A program made the translations under genes and the position numbers. From Ophiosphaerella korrae (lineage: Eukaryota; Ascomycota; Dothideomycetes; Pleosporales; Phaeosphaeriaceae), in contig JALNQF010000009.1 in the NCBI GenBank assembly GCA_028456385.1, positions 434,001 through 498,000 of the forward strand: a DNA stretch of 64,000 nt, in the 5' to 3' direction. The notes under the pieces are model-generated. The model was given only the letters and a program-made list of their open reading frames with translations. It was not told the DNA's origin and did no database searches. Positions 22,140-33,032 of this stretch are shown piece after piece (the first letter of the stretch is position 1; every line of letters starts with the position of its first letter).

Positions 22140-24029
22140 TGCGCGTTAACAAAAAGACAAATGAATCATTCAACCAGGAATGACTATCGATCAGACTCTC
22201 GAGGTGGCTTTACCTTTATGATAAACGTATAAGACGCTTGGGCTTTAAGTAGAACATGGCTGCGAGGTCGTATCACAATGAGGCATAATTATCTCTAGCA
22301 ATCCATCCGTTTACCACATTACCCGAATCGGGGTTCTACAAGGTAGTTGTGTGGATGCCAAGTGTTGCACTAGTGTTCCATTGTCGCAGAAGCAGCACAT
22401 GGGCATATGCCAATAAGTCTAGGTATATCGGGGTCCGAACACATGGAGTGCTCACCAGGAGGCGGATGTCATACATGGGCTACTTAAACGGCCCGTATTT
22501 ATTTTACTAAAAGATTTGCAACCAAAAAATTGCCACTGGCGCAATGTGCCCGGCATTTTTATTTAGGCAGTCCAAGAGGCCATTCTAGCTATAATAGGAA
22601 TGCACTTTACGCAGCCTCTGCTAGTGGTCGATACCCCGCCATTTTTTGGATCACACACAAAAAAAAACAGATGGGGTGGTATGGTACAGAATCTAAAGAT
22701 TGTAACCATGGATATCAGGGCATCGTCAAATGTTTTACTGTGGATGGGGACGAGCCTAGATCGTGCAGAGCAGGTTTAGCAAAGCTGTGAACAGAGAGGG
22801 ACTGGCATTGGTCACAGTCACTGCCAATCAAGAACACCCGGTGACGTTCCTTTGCACGTGGATTTTGTTATCTGATGCGAGGTAAGTTCCTTCAACAGCC
22901 TCACGCTAGATAGTACTTGAAACAATGCCGCTACCTCGCTAGTGTATCTTCCTAGTGGAAAGTATGCTTGACCTTATCTGCGAACGCAAGGTACGTGATA
23001 TAGCCAAGCGTGGTGCTATGAATGATCATTATTGGGCCAAGCAAAGATGGTCATTATATAGCCACGATCCGCTACGTTTGACACACTAGGAGGAAAATAT
23101 ACTCAATTTGCATGGCTTCAATAAGCATATACTGTGAATAGCGGACCACAATCATCTTATTATGTGGCTTTGCTTGTGCCACAAGAAAAGTTCAAGGGTT
23201 TGAACATGGAATGGTTTGTACTGGATATGGAAGATCCGAGAAAAGTCGCTAATCGTAGGGACCCCGCTCCTTAATCTAATTAATCCTTCGACTGACTCAA
23301 GTCCAGTTGTCCCTAATGCATTCTCACGAAAGAAGTACAGCACGTGGCGAGGAATTTCTGGCAGGGGCTTGCGAAGAGCATGCAGTGGTGTGCATAGATT
23401 GTTTGTGTGCGTTCTGCATACTCACCTGTCCGGATGCGGGATGATGTGTCGTGAATTTTACGGCGTAAAGCCTTGTTTAAGTTCATCACCCCTGTCCTGT
23501 TCCGCATTTTCGGCTAACCACCGAGAAGAGTGAGCTATCGAGCAAGCTCCTATCAGGCCAGCTACAGAACACTGTGCACCGATTAGTATTGGACCCTGAC
23601 TCCGAAATGCCTTGACAGCACCCTGGATATGGTCGACTAGAACAGATTCAAGCTGCCCTGAAGGATGGCGCGGTTGAATCGCAATAACTTACCCAATCTT
23701 GGCCCCCGGTTCATACCCGTCACCAGAGATATATGAATGGAACGTCGTCATTCCACCGCACAGGCCATTCCAGTGGGCGTGGAGAAGTGGCCAATTCGCT
23801 TTCACATGGGAACTAACCCGCACCTCCTATCCGTCCGACGGTCCCAAGCACAACGCATGGTTTCATGGCACGGTAATAATTCTATCCCCGAAGAGGCTCA
23901 ATCCCAAAATTCTTGGAAAGGTTCATCCCGAGTGGCTGATTGTGTGGTTTTCAGGCACCCACTCATATGCAAATGTCAGGATAATAGCCAACGAAGGATC
24001 AAAGTATGAACATTCGGACGTTATCAATT
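22140..24029. other. Gene-free intergenic region
   Basis: About 1.9 kb contains no convincing gene. A 126-codon frame at 23699-24079 begins with TTG, overlaps the regulator end and has no motif. The left part is the membrane-protein promoter. Confidence 0.5.
22428..22438. promoter_or_regulatory. TCG-GGGTC-CGA, possible AflR-type site
   Basis: It has the palindromic half sites TCG and CGA at the AflR spacing, but the second inner base is G where the full consensus asks for A or T. It lies upstream of the rhodopsin-domain gene. Confidence 0.3.
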
Positions 24030-25118
24030 CTACTCAAGCTGAGAGATGCGTGCGCTCAATTGTTGAAAACGGAGTATGAGATCTATAAAGCAGTTCTCTC
24101 TTGGTTTCCCTGCTACATTTCCTGTGATCTCCGTACCATCTGGACCCACTCCACAGAGAACCTGGATCTTCCTCAGTACTTCCATGGCGTGCCGAACTTC
24201 TTTTGAGATGCTCTGCAACCTCCATGCAGACTGTTCGGTTGGATCTAGACCAAAATCGCCGAAGCCCATTTGGGGCATTCGCCATCCGGATAATGATGTG
24301 GGTGGTCCTGAAACGTGCAGCTCCTGGGAAACTTGTTCAACATTTGCCATAGTTGATTCCAGAATTTCCAGCACTTGATACATGATTGTGGAAAAGAGGA
24401 ACAGGCATCGTAAATTGCGAGCTTCTTGCTGAAAGTTGACAAGGGTAGTCAACGAAGCTAATGCTTTGCGCACGATTCCAAGCAGAATCTTGAATGCTTT
24501 CATGTCGGCCATGATGTAGTTTTCCAGGTCACTGATTATGTAACAACATTCCAGTATGCATTGGCTGTCTTGTTCATTACGAGGCCGAAGTCCAAGCGAA
24601 AATGGCATTGTTTGCGGCCTCGAGGAAATAGAAGGATCTGGGCCTTCCATTGTATGTACTGATGCAGGTGGTGTTTCGAGGAGGTCGTGCATACCGAAGT
24701 CCATAGCAGCCATCGTAGAATCGTCCATGTATTGAGACACGTTGTGGTTACTTGCCGCTAATTCTGCATCATTACCCCAGGATAGTATATCATCGTATTC
24801 GCTTGCAAGAAAGGTCGATTCGTGAGATGAGGGAGCGGGTGTTACGGGGCGATCGGCATGCCGTGTAAAAGTTGCTTGATGGCCTGGTTGTGATTGCGAT
24901 TGTGATTGTTTCCGCTTGGCTCGTACGCCTGGGACTTTGCCAACCCTAGATTCAAGGTAGATGCAAGCCGAGCCGATGCTGTGACAGCGTTCACAGCCAG
25001 TCTTTTGGCCTGAACATTTGACTTTGGCGGCACAGCACGAATTGCAAGCAGCACGCAGTTTTGTAGTAGACTGACGAGAGGTTGTCGAAGATTGAGAAGG
25101 AGGAGCGGAGCTTGACAT
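24030..25118 (-). CDS. Zn2Cys6 transcription factor, AflR-like
   Basis: Nuclear regulator of 362 residues in one exon. A Ser/Thr-rich leader precedes the Zn2Cys6 cluster, CNSCCAAKVKCSGQKTGC then ERCHSIGSAC, with Cys25, 28, 35, 42, 45 and 52 spaced as in AflR. A basic linker VRAKRKQ and a SQSQSQS run come next. The C-terminal half (ILECCYIISDLENYI, then ARNLRCLFLFSTIMYQVL) resembles the aflatoxin regulatory domain. AflR-type proteins bind TCG-N5-CGR, and three such sites lie in promoters here, including that of the NRPS. It is therefore the best candidate for the pathway activator of one or both gene groups; which genes it controls is inference. Confidence 0.9.
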   Translation of the reverse strand: MSSSAPPSQSSTTSRQSTTKLRAACNSCCAAKVKCSGQKTGCERCHSIGSACIYLESRVGKVPGVRAKRKQSQSQSQPGHQATFTRHADRPVTPAPSSHESTFLASEYDDILSWGNDAELAASNHNVSQYMDDSTMAAMDFGMHDLLETPPASVHTMEGPDPSISSRPQTMPFSLGLRPRNEQDSQCILECCYIISDLENYIMADMKAFKILLGIVRKALASLTTLVNFQQEARNLRCLFLFSTIMYQVLEILESTMANVEQVSQELHVSGPPTSLSGWRMPQMGFGDFGLDPTEQSAWRLQSISKEVRHAMEVLRKIQVLCGVGPDGTEITGNVAGKPRENCFIDLILRFQQLSARISQLE

Positions 25119-26464
25119 AATGATGGGACGTTATGCTGGATATCAGCAGTATTGCAGGTAACGAGACATCCCCAGGTAGATAATATCCACTTTGGATCCA
25201 TCTGCAGTGCTGCATGTCGTTATCCTGAGGTACCTCCTTCGCCTTCGGCCCTTTTCCAGTCTTGCATGTCCCAAATATCCAGGGATCGGATCGGATGCTA
25301 AAGCCCTGCAAAACAATGTCCGGGCTGGATAATACGCAGTCTACCCGTCGCCTTTCCAGTTGACAGCCAGTCCAAAGAGCACGAGGCCCCGAGGCCTGGA
25401 GCGGCGTTATTATACACACGCTTTCCTGCACCTAGGAGCGCTTGTATTTTTTTGTGTCCTACCTTTCTTCTTTGGGTAGTTTGAGCAGCCACGCGCAGCT
25501 GTGATGCAAGACCAGCTAAGCAGCCAAGCAGCCATCCCTGCATCACTGCAAACCCATGCAATAACAAGATACCAGGGCTTTCACCGATGCAGGGCCGACT
25601 CGACGGCCGGCGCCTGCCTCAACGAGAAATACAAATACACCTGCCGCGGTAATGTAGGAGCTCAGAGCTAGAGCCATCGGAGGTTTGGACTTTGCAGCCT
25701 GAGGCAATTGTCTGCGGATAAGGGTGCCCACTCCGACGATCACCCAAAACCCTTGTCTTTCTCGGGCCAGTTGCCGATTTTTTTCCCTCGGTTAAGCGCA
25801 ATGCTTTCTCATACCATAATTTTGGGAGTCGAGACGTAAATGCCGCCACTTCTTTGTGGTTTCGTGTTTATTGTGTTACCGCTAAGCATATCTTAGTTAG
25901 TTAGAATCCTGAGTCTAGTAAGGGCATTGAGCTGGCCACTCAATCATCCACTGCACCCTGTACCTTTGCTGGCTAATGCTACGGACGGTATGAGCCTAAG
26001 GAGAAAGGAAGGTTTCATCACAAACAAGCAACGCACCCAATAGCAATGTTAAATAATTCATTTGCATTCATGTCTAAGTTGTCCTCTTACTTCGTGGAGT
26101 ACTTATCTTTAAAAACAATCTTGTAGGCAGTGCATAAAACGTAGAAAGAGAACGACTAATTCTTTCCAAGCGAACAAGTCTAGGCAAACTACCATACTTA
26201 TAGACTATAACTTCCACAATCTATATTCTTAAAATTCTGTGAACTTTATGGGAAAGTAGCCTTCTCGGCGAGGAGCCGCGGAAAATATCCTCGGGTTTTC
26301 TGGCGTTGGCCTCGCGCGACTTAACATTAGCAAGTGATCGTCATAAACATAGTAGTCTTAATATGCCTTGTCCCGCAAATATGTAGCTATAACTTGCTGT
26401 TAGCTGAGTGCGCTTTCTGTTGTCCGTATTTCGAAATCTATCGCAGTACTATCAAGTTTCCAAC
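25119..26464. other. Divergent promoter region of regulator and lactonase
   Basis: About 1.3 kb separates two divergent starts. I see no gene and no clear AflR site. A CCGCGG lies near 26275. Confidence 0.5.
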
Positions 26465-27924
26465 ATGGGTATCCATCATCTTTTGACTGGTTCGTATACG
26501 AATACAAGTTTGTATCTTCTGGCGTTCGACACCGTCGCTAAGACTCTCACGCTCAATTCCACGATCCCTGCGTTTGGCCTGCATCAGTTCATTACGTCGA
26601 ACGCTGCCCGGGATGTTATATATGCCACAGTTATGAGCGAGCCCCCTCAAATCTTCTCGTGGTCAAGGACGAAGGACAATAAAATTTCTCATATCAACAC
26701 AGCCAACGTTAGTAGGTACCTAGCATCCAGGCAGAACTGCAATATACTTCTAACACGCGCAGCAACTTCCTCCTGCTACTTTTCCGACAACGGAAACTAT
26801 GCCTTCACTGCTGGTGGATCAAGTGCCAGAATCAATGCCATAGACAAAGATGGCGGTATCGGAGATATGACTGACGATATGTTCTATGTCCCTGAGCAGG
26901 AGATAAAGAGGGTCGACAAGACCCGTAACGCTGTGGTGAGCTCCTCGAATTATTCTCACGGTCAAAGTCAAGTTACCATTGAATATCTATTAACTTATAA
27001 ATTGCTCAGCTTTACGGTGCTCACGGATTTGACGTCAATGTTAATAATAAGGGCTTTGTTCCTCATCTGTACATGATACACACCTATATTGTATACACCC
27101 AGCTTGCTAATATGTTAATAGAGCGTGGGATGCGATTTTTATGTATGATATTGCGAAAAACGGAACAGCGAAACTCCTTTCCGTCAATCTAAGCCCTGAA
27201 GTTGGTGACGGTCCACGGAATGTCTACCCAAGTGCAGATGGAAAATGGCTTTACGTGGTACGTATACCATGATCTTGGGCTTTGGTACTAATTTGTGATT
27301 AACAATCTATAGATAAATGAGCACTGTACGTGATGGATAACTACATCTTGTTGAGGTATGGCATAAGCTAACCCTCAAAGCCCAATATCTTGACGTCTAT
27401 GAGGTTAGAACGACCAGCCTCACGCATAAACAGCGTGCAAGCGTTATACCGAATGGTTAGTTTTAGCCCCTTTACATTTCAATTTTCCTAATAGACTTAA
27501 GGTACTGAAAATACATGTTTTAGAATATCGAGGAAAATATACCTACCGTAGTAACGCAGTTCGGCTGTCAAGCAACGGCAAAACCTTGTTTGCTAGCACC
27601 CGCGCATGGAATACCACGGAGGCCAATGGTTGGGTAGCGGCCTTCGAGCTCAGTGACCACGGGGATCTCATTTCGACCAAGGCGGTAGCGCTATACGAAG
27701 CGCCATTGTCATTGGGTTCTGCTGCGGGTCTTCGAGTTGCGTTTTGGAAAGACGAGACTACTGTTGATCCCCAGGGCATCGCGGATTACATGTACCTATC
27801 TGACACCCAGGAAGGTTACATGTATATTCTCGGATGGATGCCAGCCAACCAAACTTTGTCACAGGTTGCTGCGTTTCATTACCCCGATAACGCATCGCCT
27901 TACGAAGCTGTTTGGCTAGATTAG
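26465..27924 (+). CDS. Carboxymuconate-cyclase-like lactonase (seven-bladed propeller)
   Basis: Predicted beta-propeller enzyme of 384 residues of the lactonase family that includes fungal carboxy-cis,cis-muconate cyclase. Exons are 26465-26935, 27010-27068, 27122-27257, 27313-27325, 27381-27455 and 27524-27924. The start MGIHHLLTGSYTNTSLYLLA matches the first blade. Blade segments include YPSADGKWLYV, AVRLSSNGKTLFAS and NVYP; the last exon ends DNASPYEAVWLD, a typical closing strand. Exon 4 is only 13 bases long, but without it the frame breaks, and with it INEHSQYLDVYE reads through. The family closes or opens lactones of aromatic ring-cleavage products. With the aromatic hydroxylase and EthD gene nearby, a ring-opening or lactone step is plausible. 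Confidence 0.87.
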
Positions 27925-28870
27925 CGGAGTAGTAGGGAGATCTATGGGGCGAAAATTCTACCTTGGGATCATTTGGATAGACTAGTCTATGAAAACAACA
28001 GAAGTGATCAATAATATAGCTAGCCGGAAGGAATTCAGTAAGCGGCTATTAAAATCGGACAGCAAAAATCTTACGACTATATTGTCCCGCGTGGGCCAAA
28101 ATTTTTTGAAGTTAATTTTCATTCAAGAAAAGCTTCTACATTACCTTATATCTTAATTAATCTGATTCATGGAGTGCATATTAGTTTACTAATTACCTCC
28201 TCTACACACCACTCTTCTACCCAAGTATTTAGTTATTTATAAGACTTTATTACGATACTTGTATAATCACATCCCTTTAACTCAGAATATAGTTCTATAT
28301 TTTCAGTATTGGCAGTATTAATAAAGCAGACTACGCCAGCTCTTGACAGCAAGGTAGCCTTATCTAAGAAAGAATCACGCTCCCAAACTCCTAGGCGGAA
28401 CTAATATCTTAGCTATACTAAGAGACTAAGAGTTGAAGTGTTTCTTGTCTCCATGAAATGTGGTAGGTTCCGTGGTAACACTCCGCGGAATTTTGCCGCG
28501 GTGTATCCCCAGTGGTAGTACTCCCAGGATCACCGTTTACTAGAAATGGCCAGGATCCAATCAGATCTTGGGATTAGGGGATATAAGCTCATTCTGCGCG
28601 GGGCCCCAGGGTGTAATTAGTTACCCAGCCGGAGCACGTGCAACAATCAAATCGAGAGACCTTGAACGCTAAACCAATAATGAGCATTCGAATGTAGAGA
28701 TTTTCAATCGTGATACACTAATGGTCTATTCGTTCAGCCAATATTTCCCCCCGGAAGGTCCAGGCACAAGAGGATATAAATGGACTTGCTCATATCTTTA
28801 CCAAAGCCCATGTTCCATCTGGTGAAGCAACCTCAACCCGCGATACGCTTCTACTAATATCGTTACCAAA
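27925..28870. other. Intergenic region with promoter of the PrpD-like gene
   Basis: The left half is AT-rich and empty. Two CCGCGG palindromes seven bases apart (28483-28488 and 28496-28501) lie about 370 bases before the next ATG and could bind a dimeric zinc-cluster factor. A TATA-like stretch occurs near 28774-28780. Confidence 0.45.
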
Positions 28871-30286
28871 ATGGCTACCAAAGCAATCGCTACCTGGGCT
28901 TTAGCTCTCCAGTATGGAAATTTACCCAATCCCGTACTAGACATAGCTGTCAAGGGCATTCAGAATTGGGCTGGCTGCGCCATTGGCGGTTATTCTCAGC
29001 CTGCTCCCGCCGTTGCTTTCGAATCCGTGAAGCCTTTTGTGGGAAGCCATGGTAACTCAACTATCTTTGCCACCGACACTCTGGTTGATGCCCAGACGGC
29101 TGCACTCATTAACGGCATAGCATCTCACGCGGATGACTACGACGACACACACCGAGATAACTCAATCCATCCCTCGGGTCCAGTACTATCGGCACTATTT
29201 GCGGTTGCAGAGTGGAAAGCTCCGGTGGCAGGAAAGGATTTTATTACTGCGTATGTTGCTGGTGTGGAGGCTGAGTGCAAAATTGGCCTCTCTGTTCTCC
29301 CAGAGCATTACAGCGTTGGGTGGCGTAAGTATTTTTCCCCTGTCTTTGCTAAAAAAAAAAAAAAAGCCCTAGAAGCTAAAACCGAAATAGATATCACAAG
29401 CACAGTGGGCACAGTAGGTGCCGCAGTGGCAGTTGGGAAGATCCTGGGTCTAGATGAACCACAACTTCAACAAGCAATTTCCATTGCCTCGGTTCAGGTG
29501 ACTGGTATGCACGAGTCTTTTGGGACAGATACAAAACCTTTTCACGTCGGCCGCGCAGCGCAAAATGGTCTGATAGCAGCAGTGCTAGCACAGCGAGGGT
29601 ACAGCGGGTCGCTCAAAGGACTCGAAGCGCCACGAGGATGGTCGCACGTAGTGAGCACGCGGGAAAATCTGACCGCTGAGGTGAACACCCTCGGAAAACG
29701 ATGGGAGATTTCCTTAAACACATTCAAGCCATATCCGTGCGATCGTATCATTCATGCCGCCATGGATGGCTGGATCCAGGTGCGAAAGCAAGCTCTCGAG
29801 CAAGGCCTGAGTATAAATGATATTGTCAACGTCACCGCTCGGGCGCATCCACGAGCATTGTTCTTGACGGACAACAAAACACCAACGACAGGACTCGAGG
29901 GAAAGTTCAGCGTATATCATGCCGCAGCGGTATCCTTACTCTATGGAGAAGCTACCCCGACGCAGTTCACGGATGACGTAGTGCGTAACACAACAGTTAT
30001 TGAGCTGAGCCGAAAGGTATTTGTAACAAGCGATGAAGCTGTCGGAGCGAGCGAGGCTTTCGTTGCAGTTGAGTTTAAGGGCGGAAAGAAGATTGAGCTA
30101 CACGTAGAACACGCCTTGGGCAGCTTTCAAAATCCGCTTGATGACAAATTTTTGAAGACGAAGTTTACCGAGCAAGTTACGAAGATAATTGGAAAGGATA
30201 GGGCTGAGAAGGCATACACAGTATTTTCAGAAATTGGTAACGCTAGTGATATCGGTACTCTAATGCAGAGATATCGAGGTAGTTAG
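28871..30286 (+). CDS. MmgE/PrpD-family dehydratase or decarboxylase
   Basis: Predicted enzyme of 449 residues. Exons are 28871-29324 and 29391-30286. The family includes 2-methylcitrate dehydratase and cis-aconitate decarboxylase. The N-terminal helical domain has NWAGCAIGGYSQPAP and SHADDYDDTH, the conserved acidic and His residues near the active site. The splice gives VGWHITSTVGTVGAA, the expected core, and the C-terminal domain has FKPYPCDRIIHAAMDG. The 66-base intron keeps the frame and has no stop, so the unspliced read gives a 22-residue lysine-rich insertion absent from the family. PrpD-like proteins also occur in maleidride and itaconate pathways. Here it may process a dicarboxylic acid branch; substrate unknown. 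Confidence 0.92.
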   Translation: MATKAIATWALALQYGNLPNPVLDIAVKGIQNWAGCAIGGYSQPAPAVAFESVKPFVGSHGNSTIFATDTLVDAQTAALINGIASHADDYDDTHRDNSIHPSGPVLSALFAVAEWKAPVAGKDFITAYVAGVEAECKIGLSVLPEHYSVGWRKYFSPVFAKKKKKALEAKTEIDITSTVGTVGAAVAVGKILGLDEPQLQQAISIASVQVTGMHESFGTDTKPFHVGRAAQNGLIAAVLAQRGYSGSLKGLEAPRGWSHVVSTRENLTAEVNTLGKRWEISLNTFKPYPCDRIIHAAMDGWIQVRKQALEQGLSINDIVNVTARAHPRALFLTDNKTPTTGLEGKFSVYHAAAVSLLYGEATPTQFTDDVVRNTTVIELSRKVFVTSDEAVGASEAFVAVEFKGGKKIELHVEHALGSFQNPLDDKFLKTKFTEQVTKIIGKDRAEKAYTVFSEIGNASDIGTLMQRYRGS

Positions 30287-31169
30287 TATGAGTACTGATT
30301 ATCAACATCTCTCGCTTTCCACCAACCGGTATAATCGATGAATTATCCTCCCTCCGATAAAAACGACCACCTTTTGCTTTAGATACCCCAACGTCTTAAT
30401 CTCGAGTTTCTCTTGACAACAGCTAAGATGAGGTGAAGCGCGCGCTGATTGGTGACCTTGTCCTCCACTGGCTCTACTAGGCAGATCAACAAACATACGT
30501 GCGCGATCAGTCCTACTTAGCTACCTAGCTTCAATAGACCATGTCGGCGGGTTGTCAAGAGACCTCAGGAAATATATGTGCTCGCTACGCCTATAATCGT
30601 AAACGACTTAGGTAAAACTCCGCAGCCTCTATCACAGTATCGCAATTTAATGGACAAAAATGCTTACCACCATCACGACATGATACTGCTTAGAGCCTTT
30701 TTTTTTTCCGTAGGTTACGATCTTCCAGGCGTGTCCTCCTGCACATTGGCAGAGCAAATCTACTATACTAGAACGCACATCAAGCTCCCAAAAATTCAAT
30801 GCAATAGAGTAGTTAGATCTCCGATGCTGCTTATCTGCAGAATGTAAGCTGGCTTTCAGCATAAGCAATATCAGATGATGTCAGGACTCAAACGAGACGT
30901 CGATGCTCTTCTCAAAATATAGGTAACTCTAAGTTATGTGAAGATCTTTATCATGAAATGATAATTATAATTAGCTATTTTACAGCTTTATTATACTGTG
31001 AGAATACCCCACAATTGCAACTGAAGCTACCAACCCTCTCGAATGTAAGTATTGATGGATCCGGAAGCTGGCGTAGTAAAAGGCCATATGTGGGATGGCT
31101 ACTTGTCAGATACCCCAACGAATAAGCAATGGAGGGTCACATCCTTGGTATAGTTATATTCCAAGTTGA
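30287..31169. other. Gene-free intergenic region
   Basis: About 0.9 kb. I see no gene. It marks the right end of the continuous metabolic gene block. Confidence 0.45.
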
Positions 31170-32240
31170 ACTGCTTAAACAGGTGAGGGGCGCCGATGAT
31201 TTGATTCAAAGGCTCTAGGAACCGGTTGTCTAGCAAGACTACTTCCATTATGGATGCAAAAACTTTCAGATAACCGCTTAAAACAGGCCCCAAGAGGATA
31301 ACTTCCCTCCAGTACTGTCACTGCTTCCAGGATCCTGGCATATGCAGGCTCAAGTCTTGCTTCATAATTCAATTCTTTCCATCCTTCGTAAACCCTCCTA
31401 TTCCCTCCGATAGATACCCGCGGCCATGGTAGTACCCTATATGAACTATCATGTGAACAGCCTCCTAATTGGTACCACAGAAGTGCCTGCACTAGGTGCT
31501 CAAGCCAGAGACCAGCTACATAGCGACCAGCACCGCGGGTCTCGAATTACCGAGCCAAACTGGAGAGAATGAGTTGAAGCAAGTTCTCCTTTTGAGTTCA
31601 ACTAAGGCCGTGTTTTCCAACTCCATGCATCCACGGGATAATGACGAGTTCCATTCACACATGATTTTATCGTCTTCAACATGTACCATCTGAGAGACCA
31701 GGATTTGCTCTTGTAATGTCCAAGCTCTTTTCGAAAGCAGTAAGGAAGTTGGCTGGAACAACAAGACCAGCTTACCGCGGTTATGGCAGAGCCGAGAGTA
31801 GATAATTGTTGCCCCACTATCAACAGCTATAGGCGCACCGTCTTTGTTGTAACCGCCTTTTATAGGGTCTAGGAATACGCTATAAGAGTCAGCCAACATA
31901 TCTGATCCTCGGAATATGCATAAATTTTGATAAATGCCAGCCATATTTCTTGATTCGTTCTTCCGGTCCTGTTTGTTATTCCGGCTAATAAACAGGGCAT
32001 TGATCTATAGACATCTTAAGCCAAGGTCCTAGTGTCAGTCACAACATCTCGAAAAGCCTTAAGCAGGCCAACAACGTTGATCACTTGCTCCCTAGCATCA
32101 AAGGTTATCCACGGTAGCCTTCATCGCGATTTCGCCTCCCCAGCAACAACTGAGAGCAAGATACGCTCCCCTCTCGCTCAGGCCGCTCTTGAGTCGAATC
32201 CGATCCCGATGGCTACGATACGTGTCGGTAGCGCTATGCT
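31170..32240 (-). pseudogene. HET-domain protein relic
   Basis: Three frames on this strand hold pieces of one heterokaryon-incompatibility domain in the right order. LPTRIVAIG comes first (near 32230), then YLALSCCWGG (near 32150) with a stop soon after, then INALFISRNNKQD and NMAGIYQN (near 31960), RAWTLQEQILVSQ (near 31720), and GWKELNYEARLEPAYARILEA (near 31370). Intact HET proteins read these in one frame as SYCWGG, IDALCIIQD and WTLQEQ. Frameshifts and stops separate the pieces, so the gene is dead. I give approximate ends. Confidence 0.75.
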
Positions 32241-33032
32241 AGTATTTTTAGGACACGTTGAATGGGTTTTGCGACAAATCCTTAGCTAACATTGAATGTA
32301 ACTGATCCCTTGTGGGTTATACATCGCGGCCAACACGAACAAGGGGCGATGAAGACTGCGTCTGGCCAGTCTTCGTATAAAGCCAAATGTCGTAGAGATA
32401 AGTGCGGGGTAGCCCTTCATTATATTCTTTCCAGTGCCATAGCTCAATAATACGTCCCTGAAATACAACAATCAAGTCTTGTGAGGCCTTTACGTCCCCG
32501 GGTTGTTTGAAGCACACCGAGATATCGCAGGTGACGGCTCTGAAAGCTGTTTCCCGTCAATGTACGTAGATTCTATAGAGCTACTAGGTCCGGATATATT
32601 CGAGGAATATCGCAAAGTGCGCAATTCGAAGCTAGGGACGTGATGGAGTAAAGCAGGGTAGTAGATTGTACTGAGAAACCTCTGTTTGTTCCACCATATT
32701 CAGCAGACCATTAGCAGGCGGTGGATTGAATCAGCTCATGGTACCCGACTACGTTGTACATTGTAAGAGTTTATAAGACTGTTGGACAGTAGTGCATGTA
32801 GTAGACGGGTAGCTGGGATAGTGCGGCTGGAGGTACGAGCGAGCGCCCGGCTTACAAATCTGCCCCATCTTCTCGATTAGATAGGAAGGTACAGCTTAAG
32901 GGAAGAAGTTCGAGTTAGGTCTCACAGACAAGGAATGGATTGGGGACCTATGACATGAACGAAGTTCTCAAGATCTGTATTACCAACTTAGGCTGTACAA
33001 GTTATTGAATCTTATTATATAATGGTACTTCG
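32241..33032. other. Intergenic region
   Basis: About 0.8 kb with no supportable gene. Confidence 0.4.

Noticed and set aside
23699..24079. 126-codon plus-strand ORF
   Set aside because: It begins with TTG, has no motif and overlaps the end of the AflR-like gene on the other strand.
28871..30286. Reading the PrpD-like gene as one 471-residue exon
   Set aside because: It would insert a lysine-rich 22-residue segment into the conserved core; GTAAGT and AATAG ends at 29325-29390 restore the family sequence.
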